This document shows, piece after piece, positions 34,198 through 42,841 of a stretch of DNA of 64,000 nucleotides. The position numbers and the translations under genes were made by a program. The notes below the pieces were generated by a model. That model searched no databases. It saw nothing but the letters and a program-made list of their open reading frames with translations, and was not told the DNA's origin. Each line of letters begins with the position of its first letter. The stretch's first letter is position 1. Source of the DNA: an uncultured Bacteroidales bacterium (lineage in GTDB: Bacteria; Bacteroidota; Bacteroidia; Bacteroidales; UBA932); the NCBI GenBank assembly GCA_905233345.1, contig CAJODQ010000002.1:19861-83860 (forward strand), read 5' to 3'.

Positions 34198-34301
34198 ATT
34201 GAATGCTTTTTGGGATTGTCTTCCTACAAAGGTAGCAAGAAGAATCGGTTTTTCCGATGGCCCGGACACTTTTGACGGATAATTGCTACATTTGTGCTAT
34301 T

Positions 34302-34751
34302 ATGACACTCGAACAACAGATCCAGGAAGACATCAAAGCCGCAATGAAGGCCAAGGATGCCGTGGCGATGGCTGCCGTGCGCGCCATCAAGAATGAAATA
34401 CTCCTCTTCAAGACCGCCGAGGGCAGCGCGAAGGACGTCACGGACGCCGACGTGCTGAAGATGACCCAGAAGCTCATCAAGCAGCGCAAGGAGACCGCAC
34501 AGATCTACGTCGACAACGGGCGGCAGGAACTGGCCGACAATGAACTGGCCGAAGCCGCCGTGATGGAGCGCTACCTCCCGAAGCAGCTCTCGCCCGAAGA
34601 ACTGGAAGCCAAGATCAAGGAGATCATCTCCGAGACCGGCGCCACGTCCATCAAGGATATGGGCAAGGTGATGGGCATCGCCTCCAAGCGTCTGGCCGGC
34701 CTGGCCGACGGCCGTGCCATCTCCACCGCCGTCAAGGCACAACTCAGCTAA
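34302..34751 (+). CDS. GatB/YqeY domain protein
   Basis: A 149-residue helical protein: TLEQQIQEDIKAAMKAKDAVAMAAVRAIKNEI, then KQRKETAQIYVDNGRQELADNE and the C-terminal tail-like domain ending IKDMGKVMGIASKRLAGLADGRAIS, which resembles the tRNA-binding domain of GatB. Function is unknown; a link with amidotransferase or tRNA is by homology only. A TACATTTG box (34287-34294) ends seven bases before the ATG, predicting a leaderless mRNA. The GH3 gene begins one base after its stop. Confidence 0.9.
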   Translation: MTLEQQIQEDIKAAMKAKDAVAMAAVRAIKNEILLFKTAEGSAKDVTDADVLKMTQKLIKQRKETAQIYVDNGRQELADNELAEAAVMERYLPKQLSPEELEAKIKEIISETGATSIKDMGKVMGIASKRLAGLADGRAISTAVKAQLS

Positions 34752-34752
34752 G

Positions 34753-36039
34753 ATGCGATACCTTACCCTGCTGCTGGCCGGCGCCCTTCTGCTGGGCGCG
34801 TGCGGCCGCCCGTCCGATCCCCAGGCCGAGGCGCGCCACCAGGCGCAGGTCGATTCGCTGATGCAGCGACTTTCCGTCCGCGAGAAGGTCGCCCAATTGT
34901 TCGTCATCGAAATCAGCCGGGAGCCAAGCGAAGAGACCCTTGCCCGGCAGGATTCCCTCGTGCGCGAATACGGCGTCGGCAACCTGATCATCATGCGCGG
35001 ACCCATCGGTCCCTTCATTGAACGGACCAACCACCTGCAGTCGCTCGCGAAGATTCCGCTGCTGGTCGCCACCGATGCCGAATGGGGTGCCGCCATGCGC
35101 TTCGCCGAGTATCTCCCCTATCCGCGCCAGCGCATCCTCGGCCGGCTAGAAGGCCGCCAGGCCCCGCGCCTGCTCTACCAAATGGGCCGCAACGTCGGTC
35201 GGGAACTCCGCGATCTGGGCATCTACGTCAACTATGCTCCCGTGGCCGACGCCTGCCCCGATCCTTACGATGCCTCCGATGGCCAGCGCTCTTTCGGCAG
35301 CGACCCCGAAATGGTAAGTGCGTATACCTCCGCTTATATGCAGGGCATGCAGGACGAAGGCATCTTTGCCTGCGCCAAGCACTATCCCGGCCATGGCTGC
35401 ACCACCGTCGATTCGCATTTCGAAATGCCGGTCGTGCTCTACAGCCGCGATACGCTCGAAAGCATCGCGTTTGCGCCGTTCCAGACCTTGTTCGACAACG
35501 GCATCGCCATGGTCATGGTGGCCCACATGAGCATCCCGGCCATCGATTCCACGGGCGTACCGATGTCCATCTCAGCGCCCTGCATGAAAGGGTTGCTGCG
35601 CGAAGAACAGGGATTCAAGGGCGTCGTCATTACTGATGCCGTGGGGATGCAGGGTGTGGCCGCCGGCCGCAGCCCGCTCGAAGTCAACACGGCTGTCTAT
35701 CGCGCCGGCAGCGACATGATCCTCATGCCCAACGATGTCAAGCTGTCAATCGACGCCATCGCCGACTCTGTGGAGACCGGCGCCTGGCCGCTCGCGGAAC
35801 TCAACGCCAAGGTCCGCAAGGTGTTGGAACTGAAAGCCCGCGCCGGTTTCTTCGACGCAGGCTTTGATCCACAGGTCCGCGATCTCGACCGCAAGATCGC
35901 CGAAGCCCGCCACCGCGACTCCACGCTGCAGGTACGCATCGACCGCGCCCTGAAACGTTCCTCCAAGCCCTACATTGAACCCATCGGCGGCGACCGCACG
36001 CTGGTACTGGACAAGGGCGGCGCGCTGGCACCCAAATAG
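34753..36039 (+). CDS. Glycoside hydrolase family 3 beta-N-acetylhexosaminidase-like lipoprotein
   Basis: A 428-residue predicted lipoprotein (LGAC, Cys17) with a single GH3 (NagZ-like) TIM-barrel. Conserved elements are VREKVAQLFVIEI, GVGNLIIMRG, the loop KHYPGHGCTTVDSH containing the general acid/base His-Asp dyad typical of NagZ, and the nucleophile Asp in VVITDAVGMQGV. NagZ enzymes release GlcNAc from muropeptides; the lipid anchor here puts it outside the cytoplasm. It may feed the salvage operon at 52688-58289 (inference). The start at 34753 is set by the signal peptide. Confidence 0.9.
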   Translation: MRYLTLLLAGALLLGACGRPSDPQAEARHQAQVDSLMQRLSVREKVAQLFVIEISREPSEETLARQDSLVREYGVGNLIIMRGPIGPFIERTNHLQSLAKIPLLVATDAEWGAAMRFAEYLPYPRQRILGRLEGRQAPRLLYQMGRNVGRELRDLGIYVNYAPVADACPDPYDASDGQRSFGSDPEMVSAYTSAYMQGMQDEGIFACAKHYPGHGCTTVDSHFEMPVVLYSRDTLESIAFAPFQTLFDNGIAMVMVAHMSIPAIDSTGVPMSISAPCMKGLLREEQGFKGVVITDAVGMQGVAAGRSPLEVNTAVYRAGSDMILMPNDVKLSIDAIADSVETGAWPLAELNAKVRKVLELKARAGFFDAGFDPQVRDLDRKIAEARHRDSTLQVRIDRALKRSSKPYIEPIGGDRTLVLDKGGALAPK

Positions 36040-36060
36040 CTATATCACAGCTTTTTAACA

Positions 36061-36095
36061 AAAATCGATTGCGCAAAAATACGCAATCGATTTTT
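36061..36095. terminator. Bidirectional Rho-independent terminator
   Basis: AAAATCGATTGCG (36061-36073) pairs perfectly with CGCAATCGATTTT (36082-36094), flanked by T-runs in both directions. It lies between the convergent GH3 and cytosine permease genes and should serve both. Confidence 0.9.
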
Positions 36096-36132
36096 AGTAT
36101 CTGGCTGACTTTCAGCCGTATATCTGCCAGCC

Positions 36133-37383
36133 TTATTTGTTCTTCTGCACGGCCTGACCGATCAGGAAGCAGACGGCGGCGACGACCATGCCGTTGATGG
36201 CGGGGAAGCCCCACTTCACGAGGTTGGCGACCACGGCGCCGATGACGACACCCGCGATGGCGAACCAGTCGACCTTCTTCACGGGAACGGTGTCGTCCAG
36301 ATAGGCCTTGCGGTTCATGAAGTAGTGGAGGATCAGGATGATACCTACCGGCGGCAGGGTGCAGTTGAGCACGTTGAGCCAGCCGCAGAAGTTCCAGTAG
36401 AGCCATACGGCGGCGAGGGTGCCGATGATACCGGAGATGATGACCATGGTCTTCTTGGACAGGCCGGTGATGTTGGAGAGGCCCAGACCGCCCGTATAGA
36501 GGGCGTTGTCGTTGGTGGTCCAAATGTTGAGGCCGAGCACCAGCACGGCGAGGTAGAAGAGGTTGAGGTTGAGCATCACCTCGAAGATGTCGTTGCCACC
36601 GGCGTAGATGCTGGAGACGGCACCGAAGAGGAACATCAGCGAGTTGCCGATGAAGAAGGCGAAGACCGTGGTCCACAGGCCCACGCGCGCGCTCTTGGCG
36701 AAACGCGTGAAGTTGGGTGTCGCCGTACCGCCCGAGACGAAACTGCCGATGACCAGGCCGGCGCCGGCGATGACTCCCAAGTTCTTGGTGCCCTGTGCGA
36801 ACTGCTCGATCAGGCCCATGTCGCCCTTGTTGACAGCCATGATCATGGCCACCGTGCCGAGGATGGCGACGGCCGGGACGGCGATGTAACTGATGATGGT
36901 CAGGCTCGTGATGCCGAAATAGGCGCTGGCCGTCATCAGGATACCGGCGACGATCACCAGCACGTAACCCTGCCAGGGCATGTAGTCAGGCGTTACTTCA
37001 AGGCCCATCATTTCCTTGGCCACCGGGATGGCGAACATGGCCAGGCCCACGCCGAACCAGCCGATCTGCGTGAAGCTGATCATCGCGCTGGGCAGGTAGC
37101 TGCCCTTGGTGCCGAAGCTGCGGCGGGCGAGCATGTCGAGCGAGAGGCCGCTCTCAGCGCCAATGTATCCCAGGGATCCGGTGTAGGCAGCGAGGATGAG
37201 GCCACCCAGCAGGAGGGCCGCCAGGAAACCCCACCAGTCGAGGCCGTTGGCCAGTTGCTGGCCTACCCACATGCTGGCAGAGAAGAAGGTGAAGCCCAGC
37301 ATCACCATGAACATACTCAGGTTCGATTTCCGGCCGGCGCGGTCCACCGCGCGATCGGTGTAGTCAACATCAGTCTTTTTCAT
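36133..37383 (-). CDS. codB: Cytosine permease (NCS1 family)
   Basis: A 416-residue membrane protein with about 12 helices and strong CodB-like features: FFSASMWVGQQLANGLDWWGF, YIGAESGLSLDMLARRSFG, QIGWFGVGLAMFAIPV, GGTATPNFTRFAKSARVGLWTT and LGLNIWTTNDNALYTGGLGLSNI. It is expected to import cytosine with Na+ or H+. No cytosine deaminase (CodA) gene is nearby. The start at 37383 (MKKTDVDY) lies inside the end of the phosphoribosyltransferase gene, 14 bases of overlap, so the two form a coupled operon. Confidence 0.93.
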   Translation of the reverse strand: MKKTDVDYTDRAVDRAGRKSNLSMFMVMLGFTFFSASMWVGQQLANGLDWWGFLAALLLGGLILAAYTGSLGYIGAESGLSLDMLARRSFGTKGSYLPSAMISFTQIGWFGVGLAMFAIPVAKEMMGLEVTPDYMPWQGYVLVIVAGILMTASAYFGITSLTIISYIAVPAVAILGTVAMIMAVNKGDMGLIEQFAQGTKNLGVIAGAGLVIGSFVSGGTATPNFTRFAKSARVGLWTTVFAFFIGNSLMFLFGAVSSIYAGGNDIFEVMLNLNLFYLAVLVLGLNIWTTNDNALYTGGLGLSNITGLSKKTMVIISGIIGTLAAVWLYWNFCGWLNVLNCTLPPVGIILILHYFMNRKAYLDDTVPVKKVDWFAIAGVVIGAVVANLVKWGFPAINGMVVAAVCFLIGQAVQKNK

Positions 37384-38452
37384 ATTGTTGTTTGAGATTA
37401 TTGATCGATGCAATACGGCGGGTGGCTACGGCGCGCAGGTCGACCTCGCGCTGCAGGAGCGTCTGCTCATCGGCCCAGAGGGAACCGAGGTCTTCCAGGC
37501 CGCGCAGGTGGGTGACGTCAAGCCACTCTTCAAATTCGATGGGACCGGCGTAGCCGAGTTTCTCTTCGAGCAGGGCCCGCACGTCGATGCGCGCGGCATG
37601 CTCGCGGATGCCTTCCCAGTATTCGAGCACTTCCGCGAAGTGTTCGCGCAGGTTGTAGCGACGGGCACCGCCGTCGTAGATGATGCATTTCTCAAGCAGG
37701 GCGTCCGGCCGGTCGACGATGAAACGCCGGAACTCGGGCGTCACCACGCCGCCTTTCCAGCCGAAGTCGATGTCGGGCACATTGATGCCGCTCACGCCCT
37801 TGTCTTCATAGACGGTGAAAGCGCCTTCGAAGAAGAAGCAGTCGATGCCTTCGAAGCCGGCGAAAAGGCTCCGGAGCCGGTCGGAGAGCGCTTCCATCTG
37901 GGGGAGGGCCCGCGTTCCGCCGATCGTGAAAAAGATCACGCGACGGACGCTACCACCCGCGCGCAGGAACTTCTGCATGAGGTGCTCGAAGCAGTGGCGG
38001 AAGGTGTCGCCCGTGGCCAGGATGTCGCCGATGGCCAGCACACGGCCACGGCTCGGACTGATTTTGTCGTATTTAATCTCCAGGCCCTTGATCACATGGT
38101 CCTCGATCACGCGCTCGCACGAGACGAAGTGCATGTCACGCACCCGCATCCCACAGCGGGACGCCGCCTCTTCCAGCGGGTAGTTGAGGCCGCCGCGGAG
38201 GATGGTGAAAATATCGAGATCGCCGCCCAGGCCATTGTCAATCAAATGGTGAAGGGCGGCGACAGTTTCCTCAAGGAGAGCGGAATAGCAGGGGAAGCCG
38301 ACGACTTCCGGCGCGGAGAGCAACTCGCGACTGCCAGGGCCACTCAGCAGATAATATCGATTGTGCAACTGGGATCCCCGCAGTTCGTATATGCTCGTGT
38401 CTCCCATCAGGCCTGCAGGGTGCAAGCTTGTGCCATCTATCAGTGTGATCAT
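37370..38452 (-). CDS. Type I phosphoribosyltransferase-like protein linked to cytosine permease
   Basis: A 360-residue protein with a type I phosphoribosyltransferase core at about 50-220: ILRGGLNYPLEEA (84-96), and the PRPP-binding loop VLAIGDILATGDT (138-150), in which the usual first acidic residue is Gly. A C-terminal extension of about 140 residues (FGWKGGVVTPEFRRFI onward, ending in a helical coil) has no counterpart in standard UPRT. The ordinary UPRT, upp, is at 12855-13508. Coupling to codB suggests a nucleobase substrate taken up by the permease; cytosine itself is not a known substrate of this superfamily, so that is speculation. A good promoter lies at 38482-38511. Confidence 0.75.
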   Translation of the reverse strand: MITLIDGTSLHPAGLMGDTSIYELRGSQLHNRYYLLSGPGSRELLSAPEVVGFPCYSALLEETVAALHHLIDNGLGGDLDIFTILRGGLNYPLEEAASRCGMRVRDMHFVSCERVIEDHVIKGLEIKYDKISPSRGRVLAIGDILATGDTFRHCFEHLMQKFLRAGGSVRRVIFFTIGGTRALPQMEALSDRLRSLFAGFEGIDCFFFEGAFTVYEDKGVSGINVPDIDFGWKGGVVTPEFRRFIVDRPDALLEKCIIYDGGARRYNLREHFAEVLEYWEGIREHAARIDVRALLEEKLGYAGPIEFEEWLDVTHLRGLEDLGSLWADEQTLLQREVDLRAVATRRIASINNLKQQYEKD

Positions 38453-38481
38453 TGAAATCCCGATTAGATTAAACCGGGGTA

Positions 38482-38511
38482 CAAAGGTAAGGATTTTTTT
38501 CCGGTCGCCAA
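38482..38511 (-). promoter_or_regulatory. Bacteroides-type promoter for the phosphoribosyltransferase-codB operon
   Basis: On the minus strand TTG (38509-38511), exactly 19 bases, then TACCTTTG (38482-38489), about 29 bases before the ATG at 38452. Confidence 0.75.
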
Positions 38512-38519
38512 GATTTTTT

Positions 38520-38996
38520 TTATTTTCTCAGCAGGCAAGTTGCCTGCGCGGCGATGCCCTCTTCGCGGCCGACAAATCCCAAATGCTCTGTGGTCGTGGC
38601 TTTTACTGAGACGGCGTCGAGCGAAAGCCCGAGCACCTCGGCCAAGGTCTGGCGCATCAGCGGGACATAGGGCGCAATCTTGGGTTTCTGGGCCAAAAGC
38701 GTGTTGTCGACGTTGACGATTTCCCAGCCGGCGGCACGGATCATCGCCGCCACGCGCGCCAATAAAATTTTGCTGTCGATGCCCTTGTAGTCGTCCGATG
38801 TGTCAGGGAAGTGCTGCCCGATGTCGCCCAGCGCAAGGGCGCCCAGCAGTGCGTCGCAAAGTGCGTGGATGAGCACATCGCCGTCGGAATGGGCTACGCA
38901 GCCCTTCGTGTGGGGAATCTTGACTCCGCCCAGCACCAGCGGAAGGCCCTCGGCCAGCTGATGTACGTCGTATCCATTGCCTACCCGGAAATCCAT
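38520..38996 (-). CDS. ispF: 2-C-methyl-D-erythritol 2,4-cyclodiphosphate synthase
   Basis: Cyclises CDP-ME-2-phosphate in the non-mevalonate isoprenoid pathway; dxr of the same pathway is at 8063-9229. The 158-residue length is normal. The zinc site DVHQL (Asp, His; about 9-13) and HSDGDVLIHALCDALLGALALGDIGQHFPD (second His) are intact, and TTEHLGFVGREEGI is the CDP-binding C-terminal part. The ATG at 38996 fits; upstream open frame crosses the promoter region. TATCTTTG box at 39019-39026 on the minus strand. Confidence 0.97.
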   Translation of the reverse strand: MDFRVGNGYDVHQLAEGLPLVLGGVKIPHTKGCVAHSDGDVLIHALCDALLGALALGDIGQHFPDTSDDYKGIDSKILLARVAAMIRAAGWEIVNVDNTLLAQKPKIAPYVPLMRQTLAEVLGLSLDAVSVKATTTEHLGFVGREEGIAAQATCLLRK

Positions 38997-39018
38997 AGCT
39001 GAAGCTCCTTTGTTTTCG

Positions 39019-39043
39019 CAAAGATAAAAAATCATTATCTTTG
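39019..39043. promoter_or_regulatory. Facing divergent -7 boxes for ispF and the mutL operon
   Basis: CAAAGATA (39019-39026, minus-strand TATCTTTG) and TATCTTTG (39036-39043, plus) make a nine-base inverted repeat (CAAAGATAA...TTATCTTTG) with seven bases between. The plus-strand box ends four bases before the ATG at 39048. TTTT (39013-39016) is a weak -33 for the plus direction. Confidence 0.6.
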
Positions 39044-39047
39044 TACC

Positions 39048-39416
39048 ATGGCTTTTGGATTTAAATTCTGGCATATTCCCGAGCACCGGGTGTTCCACTA
39101 CGAACCGCGCTACTACGACGAACGCAAGGAGCGCCTGGAAGAGATGTACAAGAAATACGGCAAGACCATGCCGAGCGAGGACATCGACGAGATGGCCCGC
39201 AAAGAGGGGCTGATTCAGGAGGAAAAACGCTACATTCCGGGCATGCACATCCGCGGCTCGTTCCGCGCGACCTACGAGGAGAAACGCCTATCGAAGGAGA
39301 AGGAGAACTCCCCGATGAGCATGGTCAAGAAACTGATCCTCGCGCTGACGCTGATCGCCATCGCAGCCGCCGCCTATTATCTGTCGAAAGGCTTCGTCCT
39401 TCTTTTGGTGCAATAG
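39048..39416 (+). CDS. Small single-pass membrane protein of unknown function
   Basis: A 122-residue protein with a hydrophilic N-terminal part rich in Tyr, Arg and Glu (FHYEPRYYDERKERLEEMYKKYG, then MHIRGSFRATYEEKRLSKEK) and one C-terminal membrane helix (about 94-120). This looks like a tail-anchored cytoplasmic domain. I do not recognise a named family. It starts a five-gene operon with mutL, a rhomboid, an EEP-family protein and tsaC; mutL begins on the base after its stop. A leaderless transcript is predicted from TATCTTTG four bases upstream. Confidence 0.75.
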   Translation: MAFGFKFWHIPEHRVFHYEPRYYDERKERLEEMYKKYGKTMPSEDIDEMARKEGLIQEEKRYIPGMHIRGSFRATYEEKRLSKEKENSPMSMVKKLILALTLIAIAAAAYYLSKGFVLLLVQ

Positions 39417-41177
39417 ATGCTTCAGGTCCTACCGCAAAACATATCCAACCTGATCGCCGCCGGTGAGGTGGTGTCGCGTCCCGCTTCGGTCGTCAAGGAG
39501 CTGGTGGAGAATGCCATCGACGCCGGTGCCCACAGCGTCATCGTGACGGTGCTCGACGCGGGCAAGACCCTGATTCAAGTGATCGATGACGGTTGCGGCA
39601 TGAGCCCGGAAGAAGCCGTGCTCTGCTTTGAACGCCACGCTACCAGCAAGATCGCCACGGCGGAAGACCTGCAGCACATCCTGACATACGGCTTCCGCGG
39701 CGAAGCCCTTGCTTCCATCGCCGCTGTGGCCGAAGTGACGCTCCGCACCCGCCGCCCTCAGGACGAAGTCGGCACCCAGGTCGAGATCAGCGAGTCGAAG
39801 CCGCCGAAAGTCCAGCCCATCGCCGCACCCGCCGGCAGCAACTTCGCCATCCGCAACCTCTTTTATAACGTGCCCGCCCGCCGCAAGTTTCTCAAATCGG
39901 ACAACGCGGAACTGCGGGCCATCATCCAGGAATTCCTGCGCATTGCGCTCATCCGCCCGGAAGTCGCCTTCAAGCTCACGTCCAACGGCAAGGAGATCCA
40001 CAACCTGCGTCCCGCCGCCACCCGCAAGAAACGCATCCTTGACATTTACGGGATGAACCTGGCCCGGGAACTGGTGGAGGTCAGCGTCGACACCTCGCTC
40101 GTGCGCATCAGCGGCTTCATCGGCAACCCCGAGGACGCCCGCAAGAGCAGCGGGAACCAGTTCTTCTTCGTCAACGGGCGCTATTTCCGCTCGCCTTTCT
40201 TCCACAAAGCGGTGTGCAAGCCCTATGAAAAACTGGTCCCTGAAGACTGTGTCCCGGCCTATTTCCTTTTCCTGGAGACCGAACCCGAGCGCGTGGACGT
40301 CAACATCCATCCCGCCAAGACCGAGGTCAAGTTCGAAGATGAAGGCCTGATCTACGAGATCCTGACGGCAGCAGTCCGCGAGGCGCTGGGCAAGAACAAT
40401 TTCACCCCGAGCATCGACTTCGACATGAAGGGTGCGCCCGACATCCCGGTCTTCTCCAGCCGCGACAGTGGCTCCGGTAACTGGACCAAGCCGCCCCGCA
40501 TGGACTATTCTCCGCTCTTCAATCCCTTCGACGAGTTGCCCGTCCCGCCCGCAGACGTGCCGGTGCTTGACCCTGTGCCGGGCTACGGCCGGCTCTTCGA
40601 GGAAGAAACGGCTGCCCCCGCCAGCAACCTGCTGGTGCTGCAGCGCCGCTACATCGTGACCCCGGTAAAATCGGGCCTGATGGTGGTTGACATCCGCCGG
40701 GCCCGCGAACGGATTTTCTACGAACGCTACTTCGAAAAGATTGCGGAGCAGCAGCCCGTGCGGCAGCAGTCGCTCTTTCCGGTGACGCTGACCCTCAGCG
40801 CGGAAGACTACCTGGCCGTGCTGGAGCAGCCCGACCTGACCGCCGCCCTGGGCTTCGACATCCGGGATTTCGGCGCGAACACCGTTGTGGTCCACGCGTT
40901 GCCCGAAGGCTTCGGCAGCGGGGAAGAGAGCGTCCGGCGCGGCATCGACGACTTGATCGCCGCCCTGAAAGACGACACCTCGCTCGACGACCAGAAGCAG
41001 TTGCTGGCTGCCAAAATGGCCGCTTCCGCTGCGGCCAGCGACCCGGGAAGCCTGCATTCCGAACAGGCACAATTGTTGGTGGACCAACTGTTTGCCTGCC
41101 GCGAGCCCAAGCTGACCCCGGACGGGCGAAAATGTTTGACCATCCTTACCTTTGAAGATTTAGAGAAAAAGTTATGA
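39417..41177 (+). CDS. mutL: DNA mismatch repair protein MutL
   Basis: GHKL ATPase that links MutS recognition to strand removal. N-terminal motifs are intact: ELVENAIDAGAHSVIV (about 25-40), DDGCGMSPEEA, HATSKI and GFRGEALASI. The C-terminal domain (about 400-586) includes LLVLQRRYIVTPVKSGLMVVDIRRARERIFYERYF. In endonuclease-type MutL the DQHAxxER motif lies here; this protein reads DIRRARER, so the metal-binding His is missing, and the CPHGRP-like motif reads TPDGRK. It may lack nicking activity. Length of 586 is slightly below that of E. coli MutL. Stop overlaps the rhomboid start (ATGA). Confidence 0.95.
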   Translation: MLQVLPQNISNLIAAGEVVSRPASVVKELVENAIDAGAHSVIVTVLDAGKTLIQVIDDGCGMSPEEAVLCFERHATSKIATAEDLQHILTYGFRGEALASIAAVAEVTLRTRRPQDEVGTQVEISESKPPKVQPIAAPAGSNFAIRNLFYNVPARRKFLKSDNAELRAIIQEFLRIALIRPEVAFKLTSNGKEIHNLRPAATRKKRILDIYGMNLARELVEVSVDTSLVRISGFIGNPEDARKSSGNQFFFVNGRYFRSPFFHKAVCKPYEKLVPEDCVPAYFLFLETEPERVDVNIHPAKTEVKFEDEGLIYEILTAAVREALGKNNFTPSIDFDMKGAPDIPVFSSRDSGSGNWTKPPRMDYSPLFNPFDELPVPPADVPVLDPVPGYGRLFEEETAAPASNLLVLQRRYIVTPVKSGLMVVDIRRARERIFYERYFEKIAEQQPVRQQSLFPVTLTLSAEDYLAVLEQPDLTAALGFDIRDFGANTVVVHALPEGFGSGEESVRRGIDDLIAALKDDTSLDDQKQLLAAKMAASAAASDPGSLHSEQAQLLVDQLFACREPKLTPDGRKCLTILTFEDLEKKL

Positions 41178-41782
41178 GAAACCTGACTGTCGCGGTCAAG
41201 AACCTACTGATTATCAATATTATCGTCTATCTTGGCACGGTACTCATCGGCAACCCGATGTACCAGTGGTTTGCCCTTTTCCCCATCGGATCGCCGTTTT
41301 TCCGCTGGTGGCAGCTCATCACCCACATGTTCATGCACGGCAACTTCGCCCACATTTTCTTCAACATGTGGTCGCTTGTCGTGTTTGGTCCTGTCCTCGA
41401 ACGCCTGTGGGGTGCCAAAAAGTTCCTGATCTACTACTTCGTCTGCGGTCTGGGCGCTGCGCTCTGCCACGAATTGGTGCTCTATTATTTCGTGCACGGT
41501 GCGCTCAACGTACCGACGGTCGGTGCTTCCGGCGCCATCTACGGCCTGCTGCTGGGTTTCGGCATGCTCTACCCCAACATGACGCTGTCGCTGGTGTTCC
41601 CGCCCATCTCGATGAAGGCCAAGTGGTTCGTTGTGGTTTTCGCCGTCATTGAACTCGTGACCGGCATCACCGGCACCGCCGACGGCGTGGCCCATTTCGC
41701 CCACCTGGGCGGCATGCTCTTCGGCCTGATCCTGATCCTCATCTGGAAAAAGAAAGGACAAATGTACACGGAATGGCAGTAA
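41174..41782 (+). CDS. Rhomboid family intramembrane serine protease
   Basis: A 202-residue protein with six membrane helices in the basic bacterial rhomboid arrangement. The L1 loop and HxxxN region read THMFMHGNFAHIFFNMWSLVVFG, the catalytic Ser is in GASGAIYGLLLGFG, and the catalytic His in AHFAHLGGMLFGLIL. It should cut single-pass membrane proteins; the membrane proteins encoded next to it are possible but unproven substrates. It overlaps mutL by four bases and the next gene by ten. Confidence 0.93.
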   Translation: MRNLTVAVKNLLIINIIVYLGTVLIGNPMYQWFALFPIGSPFFRWWQLITHMFMHGNFAHIFFNMWSLVVFGPVLERLWGAKKFLIYYFVCGLGAALCHELVLYYFVHGALNVPTVGASGAIYGLLLGFGMLYPNMTLSLVFPPISMKAKWFVVVFAVIELVTGITGTADGVAHFAHLGGMLFGLILILIWKKKGQMYTEWQ

Positions 41783-42840
41783 GGCGGAAATGGAGCTTTG
41801 GCGGCACGGTGTTCGCCCTGCTGGCTGCCGTGGCGGCCTGCGCGCTGCTGATGTCCTGCCTGGCTCCCTTCCTGCACCCGACAAAGCATCCGGTCGTGAT
41901 GTTTTTCGGGCTCTACTTCATCCCGATCTTCCTGCTCAACGTGCTGCTGCTGGTGATTGCCATCTTCCGGCATCCGCGCGCAATCCTGATCTGCGTGGTG
42001 GGTTTGCTCCCGACCCTGCTGCTGGCCGACCGCTTCGTGAAGTTCGGCCGCGGGGAGGAAGATCCGGAAGCCCCTTCCGTCCAGATCCTGACTTACAACC
42101 TGGGGCGCTATGACGCGGGCGGCCGCAAGATCACGGCCAACGAAGCGATCCCCGGCATCCGGCGCCTGCTCGGCGAGCAAGACGCCGACATCGTGTGCCT
42201 GCAGGAATTCGCCATCCCGGACACCAGCCGCCTGGGTGACTGCCTCCCCGACTATCCCTACCAGGCCCGGCATCTCTTCAAGGGCAAGCGCTGGTTCGGC
42301 AATGTTACGCTCAGCAAGTATCCCATCGTGGGCGAGAGCGTGCTTACCTTCCCGGACAGCCGCAACCTGTGCCTGGTGACCGACATTGACGTAGACGGGC
42401 AGACTCTCCGCGTCTACAACTGCCATTTGGAGAGCTACAGCATCTCCTTCACTACGCTGGTCAAGCGGCTGTCGCACCGTGAGACATTTACCGACGAGGT
42501 GGTGCAGGTCCACGGCAGGCTGCGCGAAGCCACGCGCCGGCGCACCGAACAGGTAACGGCGCTGCTGGAGAGCGAGGCACAGAGCCCGTATCCGAACATC
42601 CTCTGCGGCGATTTCAACGACTCGCCGGTCTCCCATACCTATCACCGCCTGACCCGCAACCTCAAAGACAGCTTCGTAGAAGCGGGGCACGGAATGGGCG
42701 GCACCTATGCGGCACTCTGGCCGATGCTGCGCATCGACTACATCCTGCTGCCGCAGGCCTTCCAAGCCCGCCACCACGAGACACTCCGCGTCCCCTGGTC
42801 GGACCATTATCCCGTAGAAACAACTGTATATTTTGAATAA
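41773..42840 (+). CDS. Membrane-anchored endonuclease/exonuclease/phosphatase family protein
   Basis: A 355-residue protein with three N-terminal membrane helices (about 10-90) followed by an EEP (DNase I-like) domain: VQILTYNLGRYD, DADIVCLQEF (metal-binding Glu), VYNCHLES, ILCGDFNDSPVS and the final SDHYPVE with its catalytic His. The domain should face the periplasm. Family members cleave DNA, RNA or phosphoesters of lipids, so the substrate is unknown. Overlaps the rhomboid gene by ten bases; tsaC begins one base after its stop. Confidence 0.88.
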   Translation: MAVRRKWSFGGTVFALLAAVAACALLMSCLAPFLHPTKHPVVMFFGLYFIPIFLLNVLLLVIAIFRHPRAILICVVGLLPTLLLADRFVKFGRGEEDPEAPSVQILTYNLGRYDAGGRKITANEAIPGIRRLLGEQDADIVCLQEFAIPDTSRLGDCLPDYPYQARHLFKGKRWFGNVTLSKYPIVGESVLTFPDSRNLCLVTDIDVDGQTLRVYNCHLESYSISFTTLVKRLSHRETFTDEVVQVHGRLREATRRRTEQVTALLESEAQSPYPNILCGDFNDSPVSHTYHRLTRNLKDSFVEAGHGMGGTYAALWPMLRIDYILLPQAFQARHHETLRVPWSDHYPVETTVYFE

Positions 42841-42841
42841 G

